Shown here in pieces: positions 43,285 to 52,223 of a stretch of DNA of 64,000 nt. The stretch's first letter is position 1; each line of letters begins with the position of its first letter. Source of the DNA: Candidatus Obscuribacterales bacterium (lineage in GTDB: Bacteria; Cyanobacteriota; Vampirovibrionia; Obscuribacterales; Obscuribacteraceae). The translations under genes were made by a program, and so were the position numbers. The notes under the pieces are model-generated. The model ran no database searches, was not told the DNA's origin, and saw only the letters and a list, made by a program, of their open reading frames with translations. The stretch spans positions 1 to 64,000 of the forward strand of contig CASBPX010000027.1 of the NCBI GenBank assembly GCA_949127735.1, given 5' to 3'.

Positions 43285-45048
43285 TTGAAGTTTTGTCTGT
43301 TGAATCGGTTGTTCAGCCTGGCCGGAAGTTTGATTCTTGCAGGGTTGACACCAACTCTGGCCGCCGGAACCAGTACCGCCACTGGTGCTACCGCCGAGCC
43401 CGATTTAAACAAAGCACCAGCATCAGGGGTGCAATGGACAAAAATTCAAGATCTTGATCCACATGCTACTGCCGGCAATCGCCCCATTAAACAGAAATGG
43501 GCGGTCGTCATTGGCACCGCTAAGTTTAGAGAACACCGCTTAGACGCAGCGGACGCAAAAATGGATGTAGCAGCTCGTAACTTTGCCAGTTATCTGAAAG
43601 ATGAAACTGCTGGTCGTTTTCCAGAAACCCACGTCAAGACGCTTATAAATCAAGAAGCCACCAGACAAAACATCCTCAACAATATTGGTAAAGGCTGGCT
43701 CGGAAGCCTGGCCGGCCCTGATGATCTGGTGGTTGTCTTTATCTCTACCCACGGTTTTCCCACCACCGATGGTACTACTTATTTAAGCGCTTATGATTGT
43801 GCTTTAGATAACGTCTACTCAACTTGCATATCAATGCAGTCTTTGATGAAGACGTTGAAAGAAAACGTTAACACTGATCGCATCGTCATGGTGCTTGAAG
43901 CGCCCTACAGTGGAGCTGCAGAACTTACAGAAGGTGCGAAAACCGCATACCCAAAAGCCAGCGTAGATTCAAGTAAAGTCAATCTAGGCAAAGGCTATAT
44001 TATTTTGACATCGAGCAAACCAGATCAAATGACCTGGGGCAGTTCATTCTCATCTAACTTGATCAAAGCGCTCAAAGAAAATGACGGAATGGCACCACTT
44101 ACTACCGCTTTTCAAAAAGCGCGTGAGTTGACTGAACAAGAGACCGGCAGCAGCGCCAATTCTAAGAAACAGACGCCGGTAATGAAATCTGACTGGGTCG
44201 GCAATGATATTGTGCTTGGTGCGCCAACCAAAGAACGAATCAAAGATATTCCCGAAAACGTCATGCAGTTTGTGGCGGCAGAGGCACACTATCTCAAAGC
44301 CAACAATTTTGTGGGTGAAGGCAATTTTGACGGAGCCATTGCTGAATACAAGGCCGCCATCGAAACCGACCCCGATTATGCCGACGCCATCGCCGATTAT
44401 GGTGCGGTGCTCACAATCAAGGGCGACTGGACCGCCGCTGCCGAGCAGTATAAACGAGCAATTACTCTGAAGCCGAATGATGCACTGTTTCATGCCAACT
44501 ATGCCAGGGTGCTGAACAAACTCGGTCAAGAAGAACAAAGCATTAAAGAGCTTGAACTGGCTTATCAGTTGAACCCCAAAGACAAAATAATCTTGGGTGC
44601 GCTGGCTAATAAATGTGTGGCCGCCGGCAACTTTGATAACGCGATTAGCTTGTTGGAGCAAGCCATTTATCTGTTTCCTAATTCTGCCCAGATGCACGAT
44701 CGCTTGAGTTACGCTTTCGCTCGATCTGGCAACGTCACTCAATCATTTGCTCACGCTAAAGAAGCTGTAAAACTAGATCCTAAGCTAGTTTCTGCTCGCT
44801 TGAACTTGGGCTCTGCACTCTTGCTAAAAGGCGACGCCGACTCCGCTAAAAAGGTCTATCAAGAAACAACCGCTATTGATCCTAAAAACCTCGATGCCCA
44901 CTTCTTACTGGCCAGTACAATGGAGAAGCTCGGTGACGCTCAAGGAGCGAAATCAGAATTGACTACATTTATCGAGTTGGCACCGGTGCAAGATCCACGA
45001 GTGGAAAAAGCAAAAGCTAAAATTGCGATACTTGGCAAAGTGGAATAG
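43285..45048 (+). CDS. Exported caspase-like (C14) TPR protein with catalytic Cys missing
   Basis: 587 aa. TTG start (43285) with AGGAGA 6 bp upstream. Signal peptide ending LAAG. The caspase-like domain begins near residue 72 (KWAVVIGTAKF); His156 is present in FISTHGF, but the Cys motif reads VLEAPYSG with Pro207 (CCC) where DACHSG is expected, so peptidase activity should be absent. Residues ~345-575 hold six to seven TPRs (for example NFDGAIAEYKAAIETDP). Domain order is reversed relative to the intact paralogue at 24112-26784. It follows the hydrolase gene by 24 bp. Confidence 0.87.
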   Translation: MKFCLLNRLFSLAGSLILAGLTPTLAAGTSTATGATAEPDLNKAPASGVQWTKIQDLDPHATAGNRPIKQKWAVVIGTAKFREHRLDAADAKMDVAARNFASYLKDETAGRFPETHVKTLINQEATRQNILNNIGKGWLGSLAGPDDLVVVFISTHGFPTTDGTTYLSAYDCALDNVYSTCISMQSLMKTLKENVNTDRIVMVLEAPYSGAAELTEGAKTAYPKASVDSSKVNLGKGYIILTSSKPDQMTWGSSFSSNLIKALKENDGMAPLTTAFQKARELTEQETGSSANSKKQTPVMKSDWVGNDIVLGAPTKERIKDIPENVMQFVAAEAHYLKANNFVGEGNFDGAIAEYKAAIETDPDYADAIADYGAVLTIKGDWTAAAEQYKRAITLKPNDALFHANYARVLNKLGQEEQSIKELELAYQLNPKDKIILGALANKCVAAGNFDNAISLLEQAIYLFPNSAQMHDRLSYAFARSGNVTQSFAHAKEAVKLDPKLVSARLNLGSALLLKGDADSAKKVYQETTAIDPKNLDAHFLLASTMEKLGDAQGAKSELTTFIELAPVQDPRVEKAKAKIAILGKVE

Positions 45049-45096
45049 ACGCATGAACTTGCGCCGGACGCACCGCACCTTAATGCGCCGTAAATG

Positions 45097-45149
45097 GCCA
45101 TTTAACATCGTAATGACGCCGTAATTACAATGTTAAATGGCGGTTTTTT
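45097..45149 (+). terminator. Strong rho-independent terminator
   Basis: GCCATTTAACAT (45097-45108) pairs with ATGTTAAATGGC (45130-45141); an inner GTAAT/ATTAC pair extends the stem across one C-A mismatch. GG and T6 (45144-45149) follow. It closes the hydrolase/caspase-like operon; on the minus strand it may also serve the convergent GGDEF-type gene. Confidence 0.8.
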
Positions 45150-45194
45150 CAAAAATCGCATACAGCAGCCAGTTCAGCTCGACCCAACTAATCA

Positions 45195-45908
45195 CTAATC
45201 ACTAATCGGAAAATTGACACTGTTGCCGCCGGCTTTAATGCCGACCTGCAAAGTCTCAACAGCTGCGGCAATTAGCTGGTCTGGCTTATCTATCACTTCG
45301 TCCATGCTGGCACCACCGACAGTGACAGTGAGTAATATTTCGGCCCCTTTAAAATCAACTGCCAAATTTTCCATGCGTGTGCGAATGCGTTCGGCTGCAA
45401 TCTCGGCCCCGTTTCTTGGTGTCTCAGGCAGTATCACACCAAAACAATCGTCACGACAACGCCCAGCAATATCGACGTCACGGACGCAGCCCAAGAGGCC
45501 GCGACCCGACCCGAGTATGACTGCATTTTCGCCTTGTAGGCCGTGACGCTCGACAATTTGTGCCAGCTTATCGACCGTAACAAACACCAGCGATAGTGGT
45601 CGTTTATATCTGGCGGCGCGCCGAGCCTCGTAGTTTAGGCGTTTGTAAAACGACCAGAAATTAAAAGAGTTCAAATCTAGCAGTGCGCGCCTCTCTACTT
45701 CTTCGTCAGTCAAAGACGGGTCTTCAATATAACGGTCGGCAAAAAGCTTAGATTGTTCTGCCGGAATTTCGAAATTTGGCTGCTCTTTCAGATTCCACGG
45801 AAACTGATTATTGCGCGCTTGCAGCTCAGCCAGGCGCTTCTGAAAACGCAGCTCCTGCTCAGCGCGCTCGGCATTTCTTCTAGCAATTTCTAAGTGATCT
45901 TCGGCCAT
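45195..45908 (-). CDS. Degenerate GGDEF-domain protein
   Basis: 237 aa. N-terminal ~80 residues are charged and helical; from about residue 95 the fold matches a diguanylate cyclase domain (RPLSLVFVTVDKL, GLQGENAVI, AAERIRTRMENL). The signature GGDEF is replaced by RDDCF (AGRCRDDCFGVILPE), so cyclase activity is unlikely; it may bind nucleotide or act as a protein-protein module. The ATG directly follows the stop of the upstream lipoprotein gene, so they are coupled. Confidence 0.75.
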   Translation of the reverse strand: MAEDHLEIARRNAERAEQELRFQKRLAELQARNNQFPWNLKEQPNFEIPAEQSKLFADRYIEDPSLTDEEVERRALLDLNSFNFWSFYKRLNYEARRAARYKRPLSLVFVTVDKLAQIVERHGLQGENAVILGSGRGLLGCVRDVDIAGRCRDDCFGVILPETPRNGAEIAAERIRTRMENLAVDFKGAEILLTVTVGGASMDEVIDKPDQLIAAAVETLQVGIKAGGNSVNFPISD

Positions 45909-46574
45909 CTATTTCTCAGGCTTCTTTGTTTTGTCTGACATCTGAGCAGAAAAAGTACTTTCGGTTTTTTCGTCTTCCATATATTTTGACACCATGTTCT
46001 GCTCGGTGTCATGCACCAGGGCCAAAACAGAATCGATTCTTTTACCAAAGCGTTTTTCAGCGGCCCGCCACCAGAGTTCCGAACCATCAAGCAGAGATTC
46101 GTGTATCCAGGCCACTTGATACTTTTCTATGGCGCTTTTAAATAAAGCGGAAGCAGATGAATGCTCCCAGTATTCCCTGGCGAAAGCCGCGCGTTTTTTG
46201 TGAGGCACATATGTAGACAAGTCGTTAGCGAGGTCTTGATGAAGAGGCTCTAGCCAATCGTGATAAGCAACTGCAAACTCAGCTTTATCTCGGGCCGACA
46301 AATTTCTATAAGGCGACTTAAATACGCGAGCGTCACGACCGGCTATCCAACCGTCTTCAAAACCAAGATCCACAACCTTGGCAATTGCTTCAACATCGGC
46401 CACAGTCACGCGGTCTAATGGGGATGGTGCAGAATTAACAGTACTCGATGAAGCCCGGCTTGCTTGAGATGAACCAGAAATGCTGGTTGCAGAGCCGCTT
46501 TCAGCGGCAGCACAGCTTGTCAAGGCCAGGGATAGGATTAAGACTACAACACAAAGGCTGGCAACACTGTTCAT
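45909..46574 (-). CDS. Putative lipoprotein, unknown function
   Basis: 221 aa. The N-terminus has a lipobox LTSC (Cys21) after a hydrophobic stretch, followed by a Ser-rich linker, so it is probably membrane-anchored on the outside. The mature part is helical and Trp/Tyr-rich (YHDWLEPLHQDL) and is not recognised. It abuts the degenerate GGDEF gene and is divergent from the DUF4388-like gene. Confidence 0.72.
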   Translation of the reverse strand: MNSVASLCVVVLILSLALTSCAAAESGSATSISGSSQASRASSSTVNSAPSPLDRVTVADVEAIAKVVDLGFEDGWIAGRDARVFKSPYRNLSARDKAEFAVAYHDWLEPLHQDLANDLSTYVPHKKRAAFAREYWEHSSASALFKSAIEKYQVAWIHESLLDGSELWWRAAEKRFGKRIDSVLALVHDTEQNMVSKYMEDEKTESTFSAQMSDKTKKPEK

Positions 46575-46649
46575 TTGGTAATGATAAACTACATTCTTGT
46601 AAGAAGTGAGAAATTGTCACTTCCACCCAGACGTGCGGGTCGCATTTCC

Positions 46650-47663
46650 ATGACTGATAACAGCACAATAATCTATCGCCCAGGCCAAAGTGTCATGTGC
46701 AAAATTGAGAGCGCTGAGCCAGGCGGTTACAACGCCGTTGTCGTCGGTTCAGGTTTGCCGCCGTCAGCAGAACATGATGACCCTCAGCATCCGCACATAA
46801 AAGCATTCTTGCCCAGCATTGAGCCGCTAAAAATTGGCCAGACTGTTCCTGCAACTTTTGTTTGCATGCACAACAACCGCGCGCTCATGACTTTTGCTTT
46901 TATGCTCGGCACCACCGAACGGGTTCAGCACAGCACAGCCTCTGACGAAGACAATGCCTTTGCCATTTGGGTCGATTCGTATCCCAGTACACAAAAATTA
47001 CGACGGGCTATCGACCTGATTATGCCTGCGGTATCAGGCAAATTATTCCGTGAGCTAAACAGTTCTGTGGCAGACACATCGATGTTGCTGGCAGAGCTTG
47101 AATTGGCCAATTTTACCGGTTGTGTGAAAGTGCGCTCTGAAGTGCAAAAGTCGCGCTCAGCAATGCTCTTATTTGATGGAAGAGTAGCGGGAGCCATTTA
47201 TGGTCGCAAGGATGCTCAAGAGACTTTTGCTGTAGAAAAAGCCATGAAACTGATGAAAGCAGACATACCTGAGCAAGATACGTTCTTGCAGGTTTACGAG
47301 TTGCCACCAGATGTAGTGCTTTCGATGTCGGCCTTGTTTCTTGGTTGCCCGGTTGCTAAAGACAAAGAAAAAACTTTACTCGATTATTTTGATACCACTT
47401 TAATGTCTATTTCGGTTTCTGGCGAGACCGGCTGCCTAACTTTTTCTGAGAGCGAAGATGGCTTGCAGCCAGACATACTAATATTCATCAAGCAGGGGAA
47501 GCCTTTTGGTGGTTACAAAATTGCCGACCAGCTTTATGTTGAAGAAGTCGAAAGCTTATTAGCGGAAATTCGAGAGATCGCCAAAGGGGCAGTGGAAGCT
47601 CACATACTGCCGGAACAATTACTCTCAGAAGCCATGACCTTCGGCTATAAACTGCAGACTTAA
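46650..47663 (+). CDS. DUF4388/PATAN-like protein
   Basis: About 337 aa, cytosolic. I prefer the ATG at 46650 (MTDNSTIIYRPGQS); in-frame starts further upstream (TTG 46575, ATG 46581) run into the divergent promoter region. Residues ~145-180 have the layout of DUF4388/PATAN domains (LLAELELANFTGCVKVRSE, then LFDGRVAGAIYGRKDA), often found beside response regulators and signalling proteins. The first ~75 residues resemble a small beta domain. Role is not assignable; it precedes the fatty acid oxidation gene by 21 bp. Confidence 0.6.
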   Translation: MTDNSTIIYRPGQSVMCKIESAEPGGYNAVVVGSGLPPSAEHDDPQHPHIKAFLPSIEPLKIGQTVPATFVCMHNNRALMTFAFMLGTTERVQHSTASDEDNAFAIWVDSYPSTQKLRRAIDLIMPAVSGKLFRELNSSVADTSMLLAELELANFTGCVKVRSEVQKSRSAMLLFDGRVAGAIYGRKDAQETFAVEKAMKLMKADIPEQDTFLQVYELPPDVVLSMSALFLGCPVAKDKEKTLLDYFDTTLMSISVSGETGCLTFSESEDGLQPDILIFIKQGKPFGGYKIADQLYVEEVESLLAEIREIAKGAVEAHILPEQLLSEAMTFGYKLQT

Positions 47664-47684
47664 TAAAGCACCAAGGGGAAAAAA

Positions 47685-49886
47685 TTGAATAAGCCGACAA
47701 CCGAACAGGCAATTGATGCCTCGCAGAAGGAAGGATCGGCAGAAACTCCAACCTTACTGACTTTAAAACATCAGCGCGACCTCAAGATTGAAAAATTGCC
47801 TTCCGGTGTGGCTTTTCTCTGGTTCGATTGCGCCGGCAAAGTCAATGTTTTGGGCAACAGCGCCATGGTGGAATTGCGCGAGCTGATTCAAGCCATCAAA
47901 GGCGATGACGAAATTAAAGCCGTGATTATCGCTTCCAAAAAACCTGATACTTTTGTCTCTGGCGCTGACTTGCATGAGATCATGAGTTTCGAATCAAAGG
48001 AGCAAGCGCACCAGCTTTCGCAAGACGGACAATTTGTTTTTAATCAGCTGGAAAATTTAGGCAAACCCACTGTAGCAGCCATTAATGGGCCTTGCCTCGG
48101 AGGCGGACTTGAAGTAGCTTTGTGTACAAACTATCGCATCGCTACAAACTCCCCGCTAACAGTTTTAGGTTTACCTGAAGTACGTCTGGGTTTGATTCCA
48201 GGTCTGGGCGGCACCCAAAGGTTGCCACGCCTGATACCAGTCAAAGTGGCTCTGGAATATATTCTCAATTCAGATATTGTTTCGGCTGAACGCGCACTTG
48301 AGCTTGGAATAGTAGACAAAATTGTAGATGCAAATATTTTGTATGAAGAAGCAGAGTTTGTTGCCTTAGCTATTCTTGGTGGTAAAGCTCCAGTACGTGC
48401 AGCCAATGTTGAAGATCCCGAAAAGCTCAAAAAGCTTTTCGCCACCATGACCAGGTCAATTAAAATTCGCTTGAAAGGCAATTATCCGGCGCCAGTTAAA
48501 GCTATTGAAGCAGTACACCTGGCTACCAGCGCTACGCTGGCAGAGGGCCTCGCTTTTGAAGCGAAATCTTTTGCTGACCTCGCTTCAGACAAAAGTTCCT
48601 CTAATTTGATTCAGCTTTTCTTTTCGCAAGATTTCACAATTCGATCTGCTGCACGAACAGCCGAAAAAACTGCGGGTAAAGAGCTGAAAACAATAGGCAT
48701 TATTGGCAGTGGCATTATGGGCATGGATATTGCCAAAATCGCATCGACTCACGGCATCAATGTAATGGTGAAAACTAGCTCAGAAGCTCGTGCCCGGCAA
48801 ATGACAGAAACACACCTGGCATTTGAAGAACATCATCGCCTGGCACCTTCCAATCACTTGCCTGAACATGCAGACATAACGTTTTCACACGAACTTTCAA
48901 TTTTGAGCGCATGTGACATGGTGATTGAAGCAGTACCAGAAGACAGCAAGCTCAAGCAAAAGCTTCTTGCAGAAGTAGAAAGTTTGGTTTCAGATGACTG
49001 CGTACTGGTGACAAACACCTCTGCAATAGAGCTAATTGAGCTCGGCCAAGAATTGAAAAAACCTGAGCGCTTTGTCGGTTTACATTTCTTCTATCCGGTA
49101 GACAAAATGCCTCTGGTTGAAGTGATAAGTCACCCCAGCACAAATGCTGTGACTAATGCCCGAGCAATTGCCCTACTGACAAAATTGGGCAAGGTGCCAA
49201 TCAGCGTAAAAGACTCAGTCGGATTTCTTGTTAACCGTCTACTTACCACGCATTTGATGGAAGCTTCACGAATGCTTGATGAAGGCTATCCGTTTAATTG
49301 GATTGAAGATGCAGCTCTGCAGTTCGGTTTGCCCATGGGACCGTTTACCCTTGTAGATGAACTCGGTTTGCCTCTATGTATTTCGGTGGCGAACAAACTG
49401 CATGCCGCTTTTGGAGAAAGATTTACGCCACCTGAAGTTATGCAGATAACAGCTGCAGCCGGCTTCAAAGGCAAGGCCGATGGTGCGGGCTGCTACCACT
49501 GGGATGAGAGCGGGAAAAAACTCGAAATCAATCCTGAATTTTCAGCTATTTCAAAAATGAAAATTAGCGAAGCAAAAGCAAGCCCTGAGCAGATTATCGA
49601 GATTCAAAACAGACTGGTTCTGGTGATTGTCGATGAAGCCGCCCGCTGTCTAGAAGAAAAAGTTGTGCGCAAACCGCGTGAGCTTGATCTGGCTCTGGTG
49701 GTAGGAACCGGTTTCCCTCCATTCAGAGGCGGCGTACTTCGCTATGCCGACAGCTTTGGCATCTCAAATCTGGTTGAGACACTGCGCCAAATTTACGGCA
49801 CCACAAAACCAAAACGAGAAATTTCTAATCTGCTCACGTCTATGAGCCAGACGGGAAGAAGATTCTATTCATCGGGCGCGGAATAA
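47685..49886 (+). CDS. Fatty acid oxidation protein: enoyl-CoA hydratase / 3-hydroxyacyl-CoA dehydrogenase
   Basis: 733 aa, FadB/FadJ-type. The hydratase domain (about residues 25-230) has SGADLHEI, the oxyanion loop GPCLGGGLEVALCT and the Glu in LPEVRLGLIPGLGGTQRL. The NAD domain begins GIIGSGIMGMDIAK, with IEAVPED and the catalytic His in LHFFYPVDKMPLVEV. It should carry out the hydration and NAD-dependent oxidation steps of beta-oxidation. TTG start with AAGGGG upstream. The usual thiolase partner is not adjacent. It follows the DUF4388-like gene closely and may be co-transcribed. Confidence 0.93.
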   Translation: MNKPTTEQAIDASQKEGSAETPTLLTLKHQRDLKIEKLPSGVAFLWFDCAGKVNVLGNSAMVELRELIQAIKGDDEIKAVIIASKKPDTFVSGADLHEIMSFESKEQAHQLSQDGQFVFNQLENLGKPTVAAINGPCLGGGLEVALCTNYRIATNSPLTVLGLPEVRLGLIPGLGGTQRLPRLIPVKVALEYILNSDIVSAERALELGIVDKIVDANILYEEAEFVALAILGGKAPVRAANVEDPEKLKKLFATMTRSIKIRLKGNYPAPVKAIEAVHLATSATLAEGLAFEAKSFADLASDKSSSNLIQLFFSQDFTIRSAARTAEKTAGKELKTIGIIGSGIMGMDIAKIASTHGINVMVKTSSEARARQMTETHLAFEEHHRLAPSNHLPEHADITFSHELSILSACDMVIEAVPEDSKLKQKLLAEVESLVSDDCVLVTNTSAIELIELGQELKKPERFVGLHFFYPVDKMPLVEVISHPSTNAVTNARAIALLTKLGKVPISVKDSVGFLVNRLLTTHLMEASRMLDEGYPFNWIEDAALQFGLPMGPFTLVDELGLPLCISVANKLHAAFGERFTPPEVMQITAAAGFKGKADGAGCYHWDESGKKLEINPEFSAISKMKISEAKASPEQIIEIQNRLVLVIVDEAARCLEEKVVRKPRELDLALVVGTGFPPFRGGVLRYADSFGISNLVETLRQIYGTTKPKREISNLLTSMSQTGRRFYSSGAE

Positions 49887-49970
49887 GTAAGAACTGCCCT
49901 GCTTTCAAGATTTTCTGTCAGCGCAAGAATACGCCTTCGTATTCCCCCCTGTATATAACAGAAATAACAT

Positions 49971-49999
49971 TTGACATCATCAGGTGGCGGATCTAATAT
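49971..49999 (+). promoter_or_regulatory. Consensus sigma-70 promoter
   Basis: TTGACA (49971-49976), a 17-bp spacer, then TAATAT (49994-49999). It is the closest match to consensus I found in the window. It points right, away from the fatty acid gene, toward a 39-codon open frame at 50061; no larger gene follows on this strand before 51275. Confidence 0.7.
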
Positions 50000-50060
50000 T
50001 TAGAAAGAAATATAAGGAAATCATAAAGGGCGCCGCCATCCATTCCCCCGTAGGTCCGCC

Positions 50061-50180
50061 ATGGAAGAAATTATGTGTTTGTTCTCAATTCCCGTGCTCT
50101 ATGCCATGTCATTCAAACTGGGTAGTTTGATCGATAACATGTTAGAAAAGCGCTGGCCCACCGAAGTCACCGAACTTTAA
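50061..50180 (+). CDS. Possible 39-residue small membrane-type protein
   Basis: MEEIMCLFSIPVLYAMSF, then a polar amphipathic stretch. A hydrophobic N-terminal half and charged C-terminal half suggest a membrane-associated small protein. The frame starts about 55 bp after the expected start of transcription from a near-consensus promoter and overlaps the end of the convergent quinone oxidoreductase gene by 14 bp. The ribosome site is weak, so the alternative is a short RNA reading antisense into that gene. Confidence 0.35.
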   Translation: MEEIMCLFSIPVLYAMSFKLGSLIDNMLEKRWPTEVTEL

Positions 50181-51159
50181 CGACTATTTTGCCGCGCTGT
50201 TCGTTTGATTCCATATACTCGTGAGCTGAAACTATCTGTTTAAAAGAAAAGACTTTGTCGATCACTGGTGCGAGCGATCCATCCTTTAAACCGCTATAGA
50301 TATATTGTTTTCCTCTCGAAAAACGTTCAATGTCATCCGTCACCTGAAACATCGTATAGCCCTGAACAGTAAGGCCTTTTTTCAATGCCATCTGCAAAGG
50401 AAACGGGGTTGTCTCAAGGCTTAGTGCGCCATATATAAAAATGCGAGCCTCATACGCAGCCGCTTTCGCCAATTGTTGCAGCAGTGGTCCTGCCACAGCA
50501 TCGAAAATTATATCCGCTCCCTTGCCGCCGGTGGCCAACATCACTTCGTCTACGAGACTGTCTTGATCAGTGACCACCACAAAATCGGCACCAGCATCAA
50601 GCAGACTCTGCTTTTTAGCAATACCACGCGTAGTGGCTATGATTTTCGCACCTTGCCGGCGCGCTATTTGAATGGCCGCAAAACCTACTGAACTCGAAGC
50701 CGCAGAAATAAGAACATACTGATTTTCTCTTAGCTGGCCAAGCTCAATCAAGGCACCATATGCGGTGAGATACTGCATCCAGATTGAAGTGGCCTGCTCA
50801 TCGCTAAGATTGTCGGGATATTTTGCCAGGCAACGAGCTGGAACCAGCGCCCACTCTCCATACACGCCATATTTCGTCTGCGAAAAACAGGGTATTGTAC
50901 TGACTCTATCGCCTACGCTAAAGCCCGGCACTCCCTCTCCCAGAGCGATAATTATTCCGCTCGCCTCATAGCCTATGCGAGAGGGCAAAATTGGTTTTTC
51001 CAGATACCGCCCCTGCCGCAACAATACTTCAGCGCGGTTCAGCCCCAGAGCGTGTACTTGAATTAGCACTTCACCGGCCATCGGTTCCGGCTCCGCCATA
51101 TCTTCAAACTTAAGAACGTCGGCAGCACCGGTCTCATAGAAACGAATAATCTGCGACAT
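50167..51159 (-). CDS. NADPH:quinone oxidoreductase / zinc-free MDR family
   Basis: 330 aa, medium-chain dehydrogenase fold. GYEASGIIIALG and the DRVSTIPCFSQT region mark the catalytic domain; the nucleotide-binding turn SAASSSVGFAAIQ is the NADPH site. The structural zinc Cys cluster is absent, as in quinone-type members. Reduces quinones or enones with NADPH. ATG with a GAGGAA site upstream. Single gene, divergent from ribokinase. Confidence 0.9.
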   Translation of the reverse strand: MSQIIRFYETGAADVLKFEDMAEPEPMAGEVLIQVHALGLNRAEVLLRQGRYLEKPILPSRIGYEASGIIIALGEGVPGFSVGDRVSTIPCFSQTKYGVYGEWALVPARCLAKYPDNLSDEQATSIWMQYLTAYGALIELGQLRENQYVLISAASSSVGFAAIQIARRQGAKIIATTRGIAKKQSLLDAGADFVVVTDQDSLVDEVMLATGGKGADIIFDAVAGPLLQQLAKAAAYEARIFIYGALSLETTPFPLQMALKKGLTVQGYTMFQVTDDIERFSRGKQYIYSGLKDGSLAPVIDKVFSFKQIVSAHEYMESNEQRGKIVVKVR

Positions 51160-51274
51160 GTCTTTGATTCCTCAGTGGCACTGACAGTCTAGCAGCACCT
51201 TCTGCTAATATAAATTGCTCAAATGGCAATTTTTCAGTGCTGGCGATAACGCTAACCACACCAATGGAGAAGAT

Positions 51275-52216
51275 ATGAATTCAGAGGTAACTGTCGTCGG
51301 CAGCCTGAGCATGGATATTGTCATTCGAGTTCCACGCCTGCCTGCGCGCGGCGAAACTCTCAAAGGCACGACCTTCGACACATTTCCGGGCGGCAAAGGC
51401 AATAACCAGGCCCTGGCAGCAGCCCGCGCCGGTGCCAAAGTGATAATGATCGGAAAAGTGGGAGGCGATTCTTACGGTCAAATATTGTTGAACACATTAG
51501 CTGAAAACAAAGTCAGCCTCGAAGGCATGTTCGCCGACAAAAATCAGACCACCGGAATTGCCAATATCTGGGTGGGTCAGTCGGGCGAAAATAGTATTGT
51601 CATTGTGCCAAACGCAAATAATGCTTTGAGACCCCAAGATCTTGAATTGAAAAGCCACCTGATGGATAAATCTAAAGTATTGCTGTTACAGCTTGAAATT
51701 CAAATTGACACAGTTTTAGCAGCCGCAAAAATGGCGCACGCTAAAGGCATCACTGTGATACTAAATCCGGCCCCCGCAGCCGCACCGGCCGATTTGCCTG
51801 CTGAACTCTTTCAATATATAGATATTCTGGTGCCCAATGAAAGCGAAGCTGAATTACTGACAGGAATTAATCCTTCTACAAATGATTTGGCCCATCAGTG
51901 TGCTCGTAAACTGCTTACTATGGGCGTAAAAAATGTAATTCTCACTTTAGGTGAAAGAGGTGCGCTGATATTAGAAAGCAGCCAAACCGACAATCCGCAC
52001 TTTGTTGATGCTTTTAAAGTTACGGTGATTGATTCGACGGCTGCTGGTGATGCCTTCTGCGGTGCACTGGCTATGCGTCTGGCGGCAGGTGACAATCTTG
52101 TGGACGCCGCCAAATTTGGTTGTGCAGCCGGCTCACTCGCTTGCACGAAGGCAGGAGCGGTGCCGTCTTTGCCGACTCTAAAGGAATTGGAAGCATTGAT
52201 GGTCAGCTCGCTGTAA
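51275..52216 (+). CDS. rbsK: Ribokinase
   Basis: Phosphorylates ribose to ribose 5-phosphate. 313 aa from the ATG at 51275, directly after GGAGAAGAT; an in-frame start at 51215 adds 20 residues with no family counterpart. PfkB motifs: GGKGNNQALAAARAGA near the N-terminus and DSTAAGDAFCGALA with the catalytic Asp near the C-terminus. No ribose transporter is adjacent. The stop is 7 bp before the next TPR gene, so co-transcription is possible. Confidence 0.9.
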   Translation: MNSEVTVVGSLSMDIVIRVPRLPARGETLKGTTFDTFPGGKGNNQALAAARAGAKVIMIGKVGGDSYGQILLNTLAENKVSLEGMFADKNQTTGIANIWVGQSGENSIVIVPNANNALRPQDLELKSHLMDKSKVLLLQLEIQIDTVLAAAKMAHAKGITVILNPAPAAAPADLPAELFQYIDILVPNESEAELLTGINPSTNDLAHQCARKLLTMGVKNVILTLGERGALILESSQTDNPHFVDAFKVTVIDSTAAGDAFCGALAMRLAAGDNLVDAAKFGCAAGSLACTKAGAVPSLPTLKELEALMVSSL

Positions 52217-52223
52217 TTGGAGA

